Source: JBGAPH01 sp046349955 (GTDB lineage Bacteria > Planctomycetota > Planctomycetia > Pirellulales > JBGAPH01). From it: a DNA stretch of 64,000 nt. The notes under the pieces are model-generated. The model did not search any database and was not told where the DNA came from. It saw nothing but the letters and a program-made list of their open reading frames with translations. The stretch lies in NCBI GenBank assembly GCA_046349955.1, contig JAXMBI010000002.1, forward strand, positions 124,001 through 188,000. The letters run 5' to 3'. A program made the position numbers and the translations under genes. Each line of letters opens with the position of its first letter. Position 1 is the first letter of the stretch. Positions 51,032 through 60,374 of the stretch are shown piece by piece.

Positions 51032-52282
51032 ATGCGGCGACTGATGATTGGCGGCGGACTCGTGGCTCTGGCTCTCTACGGCTGGCCGAGTGTCGGCGCG
51101 GCGCGGGCAGACGCCCCCACTCCCAAGTCGAGCAAAAAGGTGCTGCTCGGTCCTGCCGCCCCTGAACTGACCGCTGGCATTCCGGGCAAAGGACCGCTAA
51201 CGCTCGAAGAGCTCAAGGTCTGGCTCGACGATCCCAAGAACCACGAGCCGCTCGAAATCGAACTGCCGCTCGGGCTCGCCGCAGGCACGAGCGAAATCCG
51301 CGGTCTCGATAAGAACCTGCTCACCCGGGCCAAGATCGAACTCGGCCGGCAGATCTACTTCGACACCCGTATCTCGGGCGACAACACGATTAGCTGCGCC
51401 TCGTGTCACGCCCCGGACCACGGGTTCGCCTTTGGCACGCAGTTCGGCGTGGGCATTCGCGGGCTGACGGGGAACCGCAACTCGCCGCCGGCCTACAACC
51501 GCATTCTGAGCGACAAACAGTTCTGGGACGGCCGCGCAGGCTCGCTCGAAGAGCAAGCCATTGGCCCGATCGCCAACGAGATCGAAATGGGAGGCACGCA
51601 CGACAAGTGCGTCGAATGCCTGGCCGCCATTCCCGGCTACAAGCTGCAATTCGACAAGATCTTCGGCGGGCTGACGATCGAGAACGTGGGCAAGGCCATC
51701 GCCAGTTTCGAGCGGACGCTGGTCACCGGCCCCGCGCCCTATGACTACTACGAGCGGCTCGTGCCCTTCCGCCAAGTCGACCTCGAGGCGCTCGAGGAAG
51801 ACGACGCCGACGCCTTTGCCCGCTACAAGCAACTGCTGGCCGAATCCGAAGCCCATCCTATGTCGGAGAGCGCCAAGCGCGGCCGCGACTTGTTCTTTAG
51901 CGACAAGGGGGGCTGCAGCGCCTGCCATGTGGGCGCCAACCTGACCGACGAGAAGTACCACAATCTGGGCGTGGGCATGGATGCGGCCGAGCCCGACCTG
52001 GGCCGGTATGTCGTGACGGGTGAGGAGGCCGATAAGGGGGCCTTCAAAACCCCCACGGTCCGCAACATCGCCCAGTCCGGCCCCTACATGCACGATGGCA
52101 GCCAGAAGACGCTGGAAGAGGTCGTCGAGTGGTACGCCAAGGGGGGCCATCCGAACAAGTGGCTCGACGAGAAAGTTAAAAAGCTCGACCTGACCGACCA
52201 GGACAAGGCCGACCTGGTGGCCTTCATGCAGGCCTGCACGGGTGAGTTCCCGAAGGTCGAGCCGGGTCGCCTGCCGAAGTAG
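51032..52282 (+). CDS. Di-haem cytochrome c peroxidase (MauG/CcpA family)
   Basis: A 416-residue periplasmic protein with a signal peptide (residues 1-27, MIGGGLVALALYGWPSVGAARA). Two c-type haem motifs are present: CASCH (122-126) and CSACH (295-299). Family landmarks are NRNSPPAYNRI, QFWDGRAGSLEEQA, FKTPTVRNIAQSGPYMHDGS and a C-terminal LVAFMQACTGE. The family reduces hydrogen peroxide with electrons from small cytochromes or oxidises protein substrates. ATG 51032 is chosen; a GTG lies at 51011. The Fur-type operator suggests iron- or peroxide-responsive expression. Confidence 0.92.
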   Translation: MRRLMIGGGLVALALYGWPSVGAARADAPTPKSSKKVLLGPAAPELTAGIPGKGPLTLEELKVWLDDPKNHEPLEIELPLGLAAGTSEIRGLDKNLLTRAKIELGRQIYFDTRISGDNTISCASCHAPDHGFAFGTQFGVGIRGLTGNRNSPPAYNRILSDKQFWDGRAGSLEEQAIGPIANEIEMGGTHDKCVECLAAIPGYKLQFDKIFGGLTIENVGKAIASFERTLVTGPAPYDYYERLVPFRQVDLEALEEDDADAFARYKQLLAESEAHPMSESAKRGRDLFFSDKGGCSACHVGANLTDEKYHNLGVGMDAAEPDLGRYVVTGEEADKGAFKTPTVRNIAQSGPYMHDGSQKTLEEVVEWYAKGGHPNKWLDEKVKKLDLTDQDKADLVAFMQACTGEFPKVEPGRLPK

Positions 52283-52294
52283 CAGCGTTGGCCG

Positions 52295-52378
52295 CAGGCG
52301 GTTGTCGCAATCGCCTGTTGCGCATAGACTTGAACAGGCCTGTTGTGCGGGCGGTCGTCGCCGCGCAACAGGCCTGTT
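52295..52378 (+). promoter_or_regulatory. Hairpin and duplicated 12-bp palindrome upstream of sufU
   Basis: A 10-bp stem-loop (52295-52317, one G-T type mismatch) follows the peroxidase stop. AACAGGCCTGTT, a perfect palindrome, occurs at 52333-52344 and again at 52367-52378, 34 bp apart. Paired palindromes just upstream of the scaffold gene look like an operator for a dimeric regulator. Confidence 0.5.
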
Positions 52379-52410
52379 GTTTGGCTGCTGGCTACTGCGT
52401 GCGGGTGCTC

Positions 52411-52824
52411 ATGGCTCACGAAGACGAACTCTACCAGGAGCGGATCCTGGACCATTACGAGGAACCGTTTCATCGCGGCCACTGCCCCGAGCCGACGCAC
52501 GCGCACGAAGACGACAATCCGCTCTGTGGCGATGTCGTTCACATTGAGCTGCGGATCGATCCCGACGGCCTGATTCGCGACGCCTGGTTCACCGGCGACG
52601 GCTGCTGCATCAGCCAGGCCGCCGCCTCGATGCTGCTCGAGCATTTCGAGGGCAAGACGATCGAAGACGTGAAGCAGTTCGCCGCCGGCGACATGCTGGC
52701 CTTGTTCGGCGCCAAGCTGACGCCCAACCGCCAGAAGTGCTGCTTACTCTCATGGCGCGTGCTCCAAGCGGCGCTCTACGCTCCGGTGGGCGACGCGTCG
52801 CAGGCCCAGGCAGGAGGACCCTGA
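52411..52824 (+). CDS. sufU: SufU-like Fe-S scaffold / sulfur-transfer protein
   Basis: A 137-residue IscU-fold protein. Metal or sulfur ligands are visible: Cys39 and Asp41 in LCGDVV, Cys65-Cys66 in GDGCCISQAA and Cys110-Cys111 in RQKCCLLSW. The RxKC...SW ending is SufU-like. Yet the distance from Cys65 to Cys110 is shorter than in Bacillus SufU, closer to IscU. The downstream gene encodes its usual partner SufS; the gap is two bases (TGA at 52822-52824, ATG 52827). SufU typically takes persulfide from SufS. ATG 52411 is chosen; the frame opens at 52288 without support. Confidence 0.88.
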   Translation: MAHEDELYQERILDHYEEPFHRGHCPEPTHAHEDDNPLCGDVVHIELRIDPDGLIRDAWFTGDGCCISQAAASMLLEHFEGKTIEDVKQFAAGDMLALFGAKLTPNRQKCCLLSWRVLQAALYAPVGDASQAQAGGP

Positions 52825-52826
52825 CG

Positions 52827-54140
52827 ATGTCGCTGGCCGCACCGGCGTTTGCCCTCGACGTCGAGGCGCTGCGCCGCGACTTTCCGATCCTCGCCAAGCC
52901 GGTGCATGGCGACGTGCCGCTGTGCTACCTCGACAACGCGGCCAGCACCCAGCGGCCGCGGCAGGTGATCGAGGCGATCGTCGACGTCTACGAGAACGAC
53001 TACGCCAACGTCCACCGCGGCATCCACTGGCTCAGCGATCGCGTGACCGACCGCTACGAGGCCGCCCGCGCCAAGGTGCAGCGCTTTTTGGGGGCTGCCA
53101 AGCCGGAAGAAGTCATCTTCGTTCGCGGCACGACTGAGGCCATCAACCTGGTGGCCCGCAGTTGGGGCGACGCCCACTGCCGCGCCGGCGACGAAATCAT
53201 TCTCAGCGAGATGGAGCACCACGCCAATCTCGTCCCCTGGCAACAGCTCAGCGAGCGGACAGGCGTCGTGCTGCGGCACATTCGCATCACCGACGATGGC
53301 CTGCTCGACCTGGCATCGCTCGACGACCTGCTCGGCCCGCGGACCAAGCTCGTGGCCGTCACCGCGGTGAGCAACGTGCTGGGCACGATCACGCCTGTGG
53401 CCGAGATCGCCCGCAGGGCCCACGCCGCGGGGGCGCTGCTGCTTGTCGACGCCGCCCAGGCGGCCCCGCACCTAGCGATCGACGTGCAGACCTGGGACGC
53501 CGACTTCGTGGCCTTCAGCGGGCACAAGCTGCTGGGGCCCTCGGGCATCGGCGTCCTCTATGGCCGGGCCGCGCTGTTGGAGGAAATGCCGCCATTCATG
53601 GGGGGCGGCAGCATGATTCGCCGCGTGCAGCTCGACCGTTTCGAGCCGGCCGATTTGCCGGCCAAGTTCGAAGCGGGTACCCCAGCCATTGCCCCGGCGA
53701 TCGGTCTGGGGGCCGCGATCGACTACTTCGAGGAGATCGGCCGCGGGTTGCGACCCGCCGCAGCGGCTGTGGGCATGCAGCGCAGCGACCTGGCCTTGGC
53801 GATGCAAGCGGTACATGAACACGAGTTCCGCCTCACGCAGCAAGCCCATGCCCTGCTGGCCGACGTCGGCGGCGTGCGGTTCCTCGGGCCGCAGCCCGAG
53901 CACAAAGGCGGGATCGTCAGCTTTACGCTCGACGGGGTGCATGCCCACGACGTGGCGCAGCTTCTCGACCGTCACGGCGTGGCAGTGCGAGCGGGGCACC
54001 ACTGCACGATGCCGCTGCACAAGCGGCTCGGCATCGGCGCGAGCGCACGCGCGAGCTTTTATCTCTACAACACGCCGGCCGAGGTGGAAAAACTGGCCGA
54101 GGCGCTCGCCGACGCCAAACGCGTATTCCGCCGCGGTTAG
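52827..54140 (+). CDS. sufS: SufS-type cysteine desulfurase
   Basis: A 437-residue PLP enzyme releasing sulfur from cysteine for Fe-S assembly. YLDNAASTQRP opens the fold, MEHHANLVPW contains a cofactor-contacting His, FSGHKLLGPSG holds the PLP Lys (Lys234) and RAGHHCTMPLH the persulfide Cys (Cys393). An insert around residues 305-330 (RGLRPAAAAVGMQRSDLALA) is longer than in typical SufS. AGGAGG lies 9 bases before the ATG. The TAG stop is supplied by the first base block of a repeat (54137 onward). No sufBCD genes are nearby. Confidence 0.93.
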   Translation: MSLAAPAFALDVEALRRDFPILAKPVHGDVPLCYLDNAASTQRPRQVIEAIVDVYENDYANVHRGIHWLSDRVTDRYEAARAKVQRFLGAAKPEEVIFVRGTTEAINLVARSWGDAHCRAGDEIILSEMEHHANLVPWQQLSERTGVVLRHIRITDDGLLDLASLDDLLGPRTKLVAVTAVSNVLGTITPVAEIARRAHAAGALLLVDAAQAAPHLAIDVQTWDADFVAFSGHKLLGPSGIGVLYGRAALLEEMPPFMGGGSMIRRVQLDRFEPADLPAKFEAGTPAIAPAIGLGAAIDYFEEIGRGLRPAAAAVGMQRSDLALAMQAVHEHEFRLTQQAHALLADVGGVRFLGPQPEHKGGIVSFTLDGVHAHDVAQLLDRHGVAVRAGHHCTMPLHKRLGIGASARASFYLYNTPAEVEKLAEALADAKRVFRRG

Positions 54141-54386
54141 CCCCCCGTGAGTCACGGGGGGAGAAGAACCGCTATAAAACCAATCGCGATTCTTCACCGC
54201 GATTGGCCGGCCACCATTCTTTTCCCCCGGCGACTCGCCGGGGGCTAATGGGATGCCGAGCGCGGTTTCTCAGTCGTTAGCCCCCCGTGAGTCACGGGGG
54301 GAAAGAACGGCTGCAAGCTAATCACGATGTTTCGCCGCGATCGGCGGGTCACCATTCTTTTCCCCCGGCGACTCGCCGGGAGCGAA
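54137..54386. repeat. Doublet of a 110-112-bp three-hairpin repeat
   Basis: Two direct copies (54137-54248 and 54277-54386) lie 140 bp apart. Each starts TTAGCCCCCCGTGAGTCACG (5' hairpin), has a weaker central hairpin and ends with the hairpin CCCCCGGCGACTCGCCGGGG. Copy 1 closes with GGGGGCTAA, the complement of its first bases; copy 2 has decayed ends. The layout is that of a REP-like or MITE-like element between convergent genes. Confidence 0.8.
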
Positions 54387-54394
54387 TGGGAGCC

Positions 54395-54772
54395 TTAAGC
54401 CGCCACTCCGCTGAGGCTTAGCAGAAGCAGCGTCAGCACCACGATCGTGAAAGCCACGTACAGCCGGTCGCGCTCGAGCGCGAAGGCAACCGCCGACATG
54501 GCCACCCGCGCCACCGGCGTCGCCAAGAGCAGCAGAATGCCGGCCTGGATGATCGCCCGCCCTTCGCCGCGGCCGACGGCCGCCGCCATCTCGGGCACGC
54601 TCGTGTACTTGGCTGGCTCGCCATGGAACTCGGTGTAGTCGCTCGGCGCCGTGCCATGCCGGGCCAAGTAGATCACGGCGCCGAGCAGCACCACCGCCGC
54701 CGACAGCATGACCCCGGCTCGCAACAGGTTTCCCAGGAACTGCTCGATCTTTTGGTCGTTCCACGCCTGCAT
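54395..54772 (-). CDS. DUF1634 membrane protein
   Basis: A 125-residue protein with three hydrophobic helices (LRAGVMLSAAVVLLGAVIYL, IIQAGILLLLATPVARVAM, LYVAFTIVVLTLLLLSL). The order matches DUF1634, a small protein nearly always encoded beside TauE/SafE exporters. It follows the TauE gene by two bases and is presumably its partner. The upstream frame continues antisense-free through the TauE gene in another phase and is not coding. Confidence 0.85.
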   Translation of the reverse strand: MQAWNDQKIEQFLGNLLRAGVMLSAAVVLLGAVIYLARHGTAPSDYTEFHGEPAKYTSVPEMAAAVGRGEGRAIIQAGILLLLATPVARVAMSAVAFALERDRLYVAFTIVVLTLLLLSLSGVAA

Positions 54773-54774
54773 CG

Positions 54775-55608
54775 TCAGGCCCTCCCCGTCAGGCCGAGGT
54801 AAATCATCTGCACGGCCAGCGCCGCGATGACGATGCCGAACACGATGCGCAGCGCGGCGACCTTGGTCCGCGTAAGCAGCTTCGAGCCCAACAGCGCGCC
54901 CGGCAGGATGCCCAGCATCACAGGCATGGAAAGCCCCGGCGAGATGTAGCCGTCGTGCAGGTAGAGCCCGGCGCTGGCGGCGGCCGTCACCCCGATCATG
55001 AAGTTGCTGGTGGTCGTCGAGGCCTTGAAGGGGATCTGCATCGCCTGGTCCAAGGCCAACACTTTCACGGCGCCCGAACCGATCCCCAAGAGACCCGACA
55101 GGACGCCGGCCACGTACATCAGTCCGAAGCCGATCGGCACGCGCTGCACGTAGTAGGTCTGCCAGCCGGCGGGCGTGGGATATCCGCCGTCGAGCCGCAG
55201 CCGCGTGGCCAACGGATCGGGCCGGTCGGCCAAGTGGTCTTCGCGCTTGCGAAACGACAGCCAGGCCGAGCCCAGCAGCACAAGGCCAAACACCACGGCG
55301 ATCGCCGAGGTCGGCAACACCCGCGTGCCGAGGTAGGCCCCACAGAGGGCGCCGAGCGTCGTTGCCATTTCTAGGAACATGCCGACGCGCATGTTCGTGT
55401 AGCCTTCCTTCACATAGGCGGCCGCGGCGCCGCTGCTGGTGGCGATGACCGAGACGAGCGCCGCCCCGATCGCGTAGCGCATGTCCACCGAAAGCGCCAG
55501 CAGAAACGGCACAATGACCACGCCGCCCCCGAGACCCGTGAGCGCGCCGAGCAACCCCGCGGCCAACGAGCCTGCCCACACGACGAGCGTGAATTCCAAC
55601 ACATTCAT
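54775..55608 (-). CDS. TauE/SafE-family anion exporter
   Basis: A 277-residue permease with about eight membrane helices. The first half shows GALTGLGGGVVIVPFLL and the second VLSGLLGIGSGAVKVLAL, the two pseudo-repeat glycine motifs of the family. Members move sulfite, sulfoacetate or similar organic anions. It heads a two-gene unit with DUF1634. It is convergent with sufU-sufS, which may be a chance sulfur-related grouping. Confidence 0.9.
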   Translation of the reverse strand: MNVLEFTLVVWAGSLAAGLLGALTGLGGGVVIVPFLLALSVDMRYAIGAALVSVIATSSGAAAAYVKEGYTNMRVGMFLEMATTLGALCGAYLGTRVLPTSAIAVVFGLVLLGSAWLSFRKREDHLADRPDPLATRLRLDGGYPTPAGWQTYYVQRVPIGFGLMYVAGVLSGLLGIGSGAVKVLALDQAMQIPFKASTTTSNFMIGVTAAASAGLYLHDGYISPGLSMPVMLGILPGALLGSKLLTRTKVAALRIVFGIVIAALAVQMIYLGLTGRA

Positions 55609-55814
55609 GGCGACCTATCGCCGCAGATCGTAGTCACGAAGTGTTCCTTGAATTCCGGAAAGCCGAGGCGGTGCGAGCGCTGCGCGAGACGCCCGCAGAG
55701 CAGCCGCCAGTATAGAGCTTCCGCCCACGAAACCAAGGCGAACAGAATCCAGATCGAATCCTGCGAGAATGCTCGGCGACCCTCAGCGTCCTTCGCGGTT
55801 AGAGAAAACGCGAA

Positions 55815-57050
55815 CTAGCCCGCAAACGTCAGCGGCGCGAACTTGCCGCCGAGCACTGGTTCGCTCGGCAGACCCAGCCAGCGCTCGAGCAGCGTGGCGT
55901 AGACCGCGCGAAAGTCGGTGTGGTGGATCAAATCGCCGTCGGTCAAGTCGGTGAGGCTCGGATGCTTGCCGACGATTCCCCCGGTCAGGGGCGTCATCAC
56001 GAACATCTGCGAAGCGGCGCCGTGGTCGGTGCCGAGACTGCCGTTCTCCTTCACGCGGCGGCCGAACTCGCTGAACGTGACGAGCATCACTCGCTCCGCC
56101 AGGCCGTGCCCCGCCAGGTCCTTGTGAAATGCCTGTACGGCGTCGCCGAGTTCGGCCAGCAGCAGTTGATGGGCGGCGGCCTGCTGCGAATGCGTGTCGA
56201 AGCCGGAGAGGGAGACGAAGAAGATCCGCGTTTCGAGGCCGCTGGCGATGATTTGCGCGATGAGCTTGAGCCGCGCGCCGAGCCCGCTGGCGGGATACTC
56301 GGCCGCGGCCTTGTATCCCTCGGTCACGCTTCGCAGCCGCTCGGCGCTGCGATAGGCCGTGAGCGCAGTTTGCCGAAGGAAATCGAGCTCGCCGCCAGTT
56401 TGGTCATTCCGCTCGGCGAGCTCGCTCAGCAGCTTCCGGCGGGCGGCCTGCAGCTCACTCGATCCGCTGCCGACCTCGAGCCGATAGGCCGAAAGATCGG
56501 AAACCGCTGGCACGTTGATCTTCGAGGCCACGAGCGCGAGCGGCAGCCGCTGCACTCCCAAGGCAAGCGCCGGCGCCTGCGCGTCGGCCGCGCCGACCTG
56601 CGCGTCGAGCGTGCGGCCAAGCCACCCGCGGTCGAACGTTTCGCGCTCGGGCTCGGCAGAGTGCCAGATGTCCATCGAGCGAAAGTGCGAGCGATCGGGG
56701 TTGGGGTAGCCGACGCCTTGCAAGACCGCCAGCCGCCCCTCGTCGTACAGCGATTTGAGCCCCGCCAGCCGCGGGTGCAGGCCGTGGTAATCGTCGAGCT
56801 TGAGGATTTGATCGCGGTCGACCCCTAAGCCGGGACGGGCCTTGTAATACTCGTCGTCGCCAAACGGGATCACGGTGTTCAGCCCGTCGTTTCCCCCTTC
56901 GAGTTCCACGAGCACGAGGATGCGGCCGTCGCTCTTCGCTTGCTCGGCCGCCCGCGCGGCGCGACAGAGGAACTCCGGCGGCAGGCTGCCCACCGACAGC
57001 AAACCGGCGGCCCCCAATTGGCCCAAAAAACGGCGGCGCGTGGTGCTCAT
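55815..57050 (-). CDS. DUF1501 protein with Tat signal
   Basis: A 411-residue exported protein. The N-terminus MSTTRRRFLGQLGAAGLLSVG is a Tat signal. The body belongs to DUF1501, a sulfatase-like alkaline-phosphatase-superfamily fold of unknown substrate (VELEGGNDGLNTVIPFGD, FDTHSQQ, ERVMLVTFSEFGRRV, DHGAASQMFV). GGGAG lies 5-9 bases before the ATG. It is the last gene of a three-gene unit after DUF1800, the standard planctomycete pairing. Confidence 0.93.
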   Translation of the reverse strand: MSTTRRRFLGQLGAAGLLSVGSLPPEFLCRAARAAEQAKSDGRILVLVELEGGNDGLNTVIPFGDDEYYKARPGLGVDRDQILKLDDYHGLHPRLAGLKSLYDEGRLAVLQGVGYPNPDRSHFRSMDIWHSAEPERETFDRGWLGRTLDAQVGAADAQAPALALGVQRLPLALVASKINVPAVSDLSAYRLEVGSGSSELQAARRKLLSELAERNDQTGGELDFLRQTALTAYRSAERLRSVTEGYKAAAEYPASGLGARLKLIAQIIASGLETRIFFVSLSGFDTHSQQAAAHQLLLAELGDAVQAFHKDLAGHGLAERVMLVTFSEFGRRVKENGSLGTDHGAASQMFVMTPLTGGIVGKHPSLTDLTDGDLIHHTDFRAVYATLLERWLGLPSEPVLGGKFAPLTFAG

Positions 57051-57059
57051 GACGCTCCC

Positions 57060-58388
57060 TTACATCAACTGGTACTCTGGCATCGTCAGCAGCGAGTGAA
57101 TCGTGCCCCGCAGTCGCAGTTCCAAGCCCCCGCTCGTTTGCCGCAAATGCTGCTCGAGCCGCGGCCGGGCATCTCCCAGGTCGCTGGCCAAGAGGAGCTC
57201 GCCGTAGTGATCGAGGGCCTGGCTCGGCTCGGTCCAGCCAAGCTTGGCCGCGGTTTCCACAGGCGAAGCGATCGAGCCAAAGCGGTCGCCCAGCGCCAGA
57301 TCGGCGGCGAAGTTCGCCCGCGCAAGCAACGTGGCCGAGTTAATCCACAGCCGGCCGCCGGTCCAGCCTTCGACCGTGGGCGGGGCGAACAGATCTTGCC
57401 CCAGCTCGGCCATCCGCTGGGTCGTTTCCTGCAGCTTCGCGCGCGACTCGAGCGCTCGATGTGCGCCGAGCAAGAGATCGGCTGGGCTCTTGATGATGCT
57501 GCGCCGCACCTCGGGCGAATAGAAGTACGCCGAGGTGAACACCTGCCGCAGCACGGGTTGCAACTGGTAGTCGCTGGCTCGCAAGGCCGCGGCTACTTCA
57601 TCAACCGCCGCGTCCGGCGGCGTGGGGCTGACGAAGAACCGCAGTAGCTTGCCGGCCAAGAAGCGGGCAGCCGCCGGCTGCTCCAGGCTCAGCTCAACGA
57701 CGTCGTCGCCGTCGAGGTCCTTCGTCTGGCCGAAGACGGTTTTCTCCCCCGTGTCGTGCTGCAGCTTGTTGAACCAGAACTGGTCCTTGCGCACGTGCCA
57801 GCCGGTGAAGGCGCGGGCCGCCTGCTGAATGTCCTGCTCGGAGTAGTGGCCCACCCCCAGGGCGAACAGCTCGAACAGCTCGCGGGCGAAGTTTTCGTTC
57901 GCGTGGCGCACCCTATTGGAGTTGCTATCGAGCCACACGAGCATGGCCACGTCGCGCGACACGCCGTGCAGCAGCTCGCGAAAGCTCCCCCACGCGTGCC
58001 GGCGAAACAGCTCGTTCTGAGCGAGCATCTGCTCGCTCGACCGCACTTTGACGTGCGACGTGGCGAAGTGGCCGTGCCAGAAGAGCGTGAGCTTTTCTGC
58101 CAGGGGATTCGCCGATTCGAGCAGCCGGTGCGCCCACCAGGCCTTGAGATCGGCCGGGTTGCCGGAGTCGAGCGCCAGGCGGCGGAGCGTAGCGTCGTCG
58201 CCCGTGAACTCGTCGGACTCGCTCTGCACGGCGAGCAAGCGATCGACGGTCGCCGCCGGGCCGTCGGAAACGGCGCGGTCGATGTCGGCCGCGCTCGCGC
58301 CGCACTGCGTGCGCCACAGCAGATGCGCGGCGTCGCGGCGGCTGAAGCGCTGGCCGCTCGGCAGCGGCTCGAGCCAGGAAGCGATCAT
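57060..58388 (-). CDS. DUF1800 protein
   Basis: A 442-residue helical protein of the DUF1800 family. Landmarks are FSRRDAAHLLWRTQCGAS at the start, KLTLFWHGHFATS, NENFARELFELFALGVGHYSE and AARAFTGWHV. DUF1800 genes are almost always next to DUF1501 and are thought to act with it outside the cytoplasm. The start at 58388 overlaps the TGA of the preceding gene (ATGA); the frame extends upstream within that gene. Confidence 0.93.
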   Translation of the reverse strand: MIASWLEPLPSGQRFSRRDAAHLLWRTQCGASAADIDRAVSDGPAATVDRLLAVQSESDEFTGDDATLRRLALDSGNPADLKAWWAHRLLESANPLAEKLTLFWHGHFATSHVKVRSSEQMLAQNELFRRHAWGSFRELLHGVSRDVAMLVWLDSNSNRVRHANENFARELFELFALGVGHYSEQDIQQAARAFTGWHVRKDQFWFNKLQHDTGEKTVFGQTKDLDGDDVVELSLEQPAAARFLAGKLLRFFVSPTPPDAAVDEVAAALRASDYQLQPVLRQVFTSAYFYSPEVRRSIIKSPADLLLGAHRALESRAKLQETTQRMAELGQDLFAPPTVEGWTGGRLWINSATLLARANFAADLALGDRFGSIASPVETAAKLGWTEPSQALDHYGELLLASDLGDARPRLEQHLRQTSGGLELRLRGTIHSLLTMPEYQLM

Positions 58389-60151
58389 TTCCAGGTTCCC
58401 TCCAGCTCCACGCGATAGGCCTCCGGCAGCGATTCGGTGTAGAGTTGCACCGACTCGAGTTGCCGCAGCAGGCCCATCAGCGTTTTGAACTCTTCCTCGG
58501 CCACGGCGGTCGTGCGGCCTTCCTGCACCATGCGGCCGACGAAGAACTCGCGGTTGGCCTCGAATACGTCGGCCAGCGGGTCGAGCCGCACGTCGGCCTG
58601 AATGGTGCGCGGCGAGTCGGCCGCCGGGGCCGCCGGGTTTTGCAGATCGTCGATCAACTGCTTGCACAGCCCCAGCGACGAGCTGAACACGAACCGATCT
58701 CCCACCCGCGCCGCCGCCGGCAGGAAGTTGAACACCACGCCGAGGCGATCCCCGGTGGGCTTCTTCAGGTACTTGGCGTAGGAGATCGGCACGTCGCGAT
58801 AAATTTCGGTGGCCACCACCCAGGGCTGCCGCCCTTGCTGGCCAGCTTCCAAATTCAGAATTGCCGTGAGCGTTTGGAAGAAGAGTTGCAAGAGCGTGGT
58901 TGCCTCTTCGGGCTGCGCGAGCTCGATCACGAGCGCGAAGCCCGGCAGCTTCACGCCGGGCTCGCCGCCGAGATGCTCAAAGGTTTGCGGGGCCGACACA
59001 AAGGTCAGCCGCTTGCCGAAGAGCGGCAACACATCCTCGCCAAAGTCGCGATTGGGGAGCAGATTGGCCAGCCCGCTCTCGAACTTGTCGAAGCCTGGCA
59101 GAACTTGGTCCTGCATCAAGTGGGCGCGGTTGGCGTACCAGCCGGCGAAGTCACGGTAGATCGTCCACCCGCCGATGCGCTCCTTGGTCGCCGGCAACGG
59201 CTCCACGCCGTGTTCGTCCTGCTTGGGGTAGAACGCATGAAACGCCTCGGCCAGTCCGGCCGACTCGCCGCCGAGCGTCAGCCGCGCGCGGGCCCCTCGC
59301 TCCTGCAAGTCGACCGTGAACGCTGCGAACTTGCTCCGCCCCGCCCGCGCCACCGCGTCGCCAAAGAGCAGCGAGCCGAGCGGGTTGTCGAGCTTCTCCG
59401 GCAGCCCTCCCTTGCCGATCAACTTCTGCAGGCGGTCACTGTCGACATAGACCAACAGCGGTCGGTCGCCGGGCTTCCGCGGATCGCCGATGCTGCGGAG
59501 CATGGCCTGAAAGTTAGGCTCGGCGGCCAAAGTGTCGGCACTTTGACCCGACACGCGCGCCACGGCCTCTTCCAGCCGCTCATGCTTGCCGGCGGCCACG
59601 ATCCAGCGCCCTTTCCAGGCGATGAACAGCTTGTTGTCGATCGACAGTTGCTCCCAACCGTCGAGCCCTTGCGAGAGCCGCAGTTGCTCCTCGCCGAGCA
59701 CGAGCAGCGGATCGAGCCGCCGACGAATCTCAGGCAACACCTGATCGTCTTTGGCCTCAACCAGCACCACGAAGTCGGGCTGCGTGCCCAGCACCGGGTA
59801 GACCGCCACCGCCACGCGATTGCCCAGGAGGCGCGTAACCGCCGTCGGCAAATCCATGCCGAGCTGCCGCTCGACCAGATCGCGCGCCGCCAGCGCCTTG
59901 CGGAATTCCGGCGAAGCCGTGGCCTGCTTCCACTGCGGGCTCTGGGTCACCGCGGTCCAGTAGTTCGACTGCTGGAACCGCTCGACGATGTCTCCCAGGC
60001 TCGCCGTTTCGGCATAGCCCAATGCGCCGGGAGCGAACCGGTTGGCCAGCTCCGCGGCCGACGCCCCCGGCAGGCCCGACCCCGACAACAACACGGCCAA
60101 CACCAACAGGCGGCCCACGCCCATACGCCCGACACTGCTCCGCGGCCTCAT
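58385..60151 (-). CDS. Exported protein of unknown function heading the DUF1800-DUF1501 unit
   Basis: A 588-residue protein with a signal peptide (VGRLLVLAVLLSGSGLPGASA). The body is alpha/beta with repeated segments of the type VAVYPVLGTQPDFVVLVEAKD, FGDAVARAGRSKFAAFTVDL and FALVIELAQPEEATTLLQ, resembling DUF3352-like proteins. It has no recognisable catalytic motif. ATG at 60151 is chosen; ATG 60124 directly before the signal peptide is possible. Coupling to DUF1800 by ATGA indicates a shared role in this three-gene unit. Confidence 0.72.
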   Translation of the reverse strand: MRPRSSVGRMGVGRLLVLAVLLSGSGLPGASAAELANRFAPGALGYAETASLGDIVERFQQSNYWTAVTQSPQWKQATASPEFRKALAARDLVERQLGMDLPTAVTRLLGNRVAVAVYPVLGTQPDFVVLVEAKDDQVLPEIRRRLDPLLVLGEEQLRLSQGLDGWEQLSIDNKLFIAWKGRWIVAAGKHERLEEAVARVSGQSADTLAAEPNFQAMLRSIGDPRKPGDRPLLVYVDSDRLQKLIGKGGLPEKLDNPLGSLLFGDAVARAGRSKFAAFTVDLQERGARARLTLGGESAGLAEAFHAFYPKQDEHGVEPLPATKERIGGWTIYRDFAGWYANRAHLMQDQVLPGFDKFESGLANLLPNRDFGEDVLPLFGKRLTFVSAPQTFEHLGGEPGVKLPGFALVIELAQPEEATTLLQLFFQTLTAILNLEAGQQGRQPWVVATEIYRDVPISYAKYLKKPTGDRLGVVFNFLPAAARVGDRFVFSSSLGLCKQLIDDLQNPAAPAADSPRTIQADVRLDPLADVFEANREFFVGRMVQEGRTTAVAEEEFKTLMGLLRQLESVQLYTESLPEAYRVELEGTWK

Positions 60152-60374
60152 GGCAAGCACTCCGAAAGTGGGGAAAAAGCCGGCGCCCCCGCGGCGAGAC
60201 GGGGCACACCGATTGTACCCGGTTTGGAAGAAGGGGGTTTCGAGAACGATCTGGGCTACAATTCGGGGAGCGGACAAACCGTTCGCCAGCAAACGGCTGC
60301 CAGAGAGAGCGCAGCCTGCGCAACTCCCCACGGTGAGTTCGCTTGACCAGCATGATTCTTGGGCCTCACTCCCG

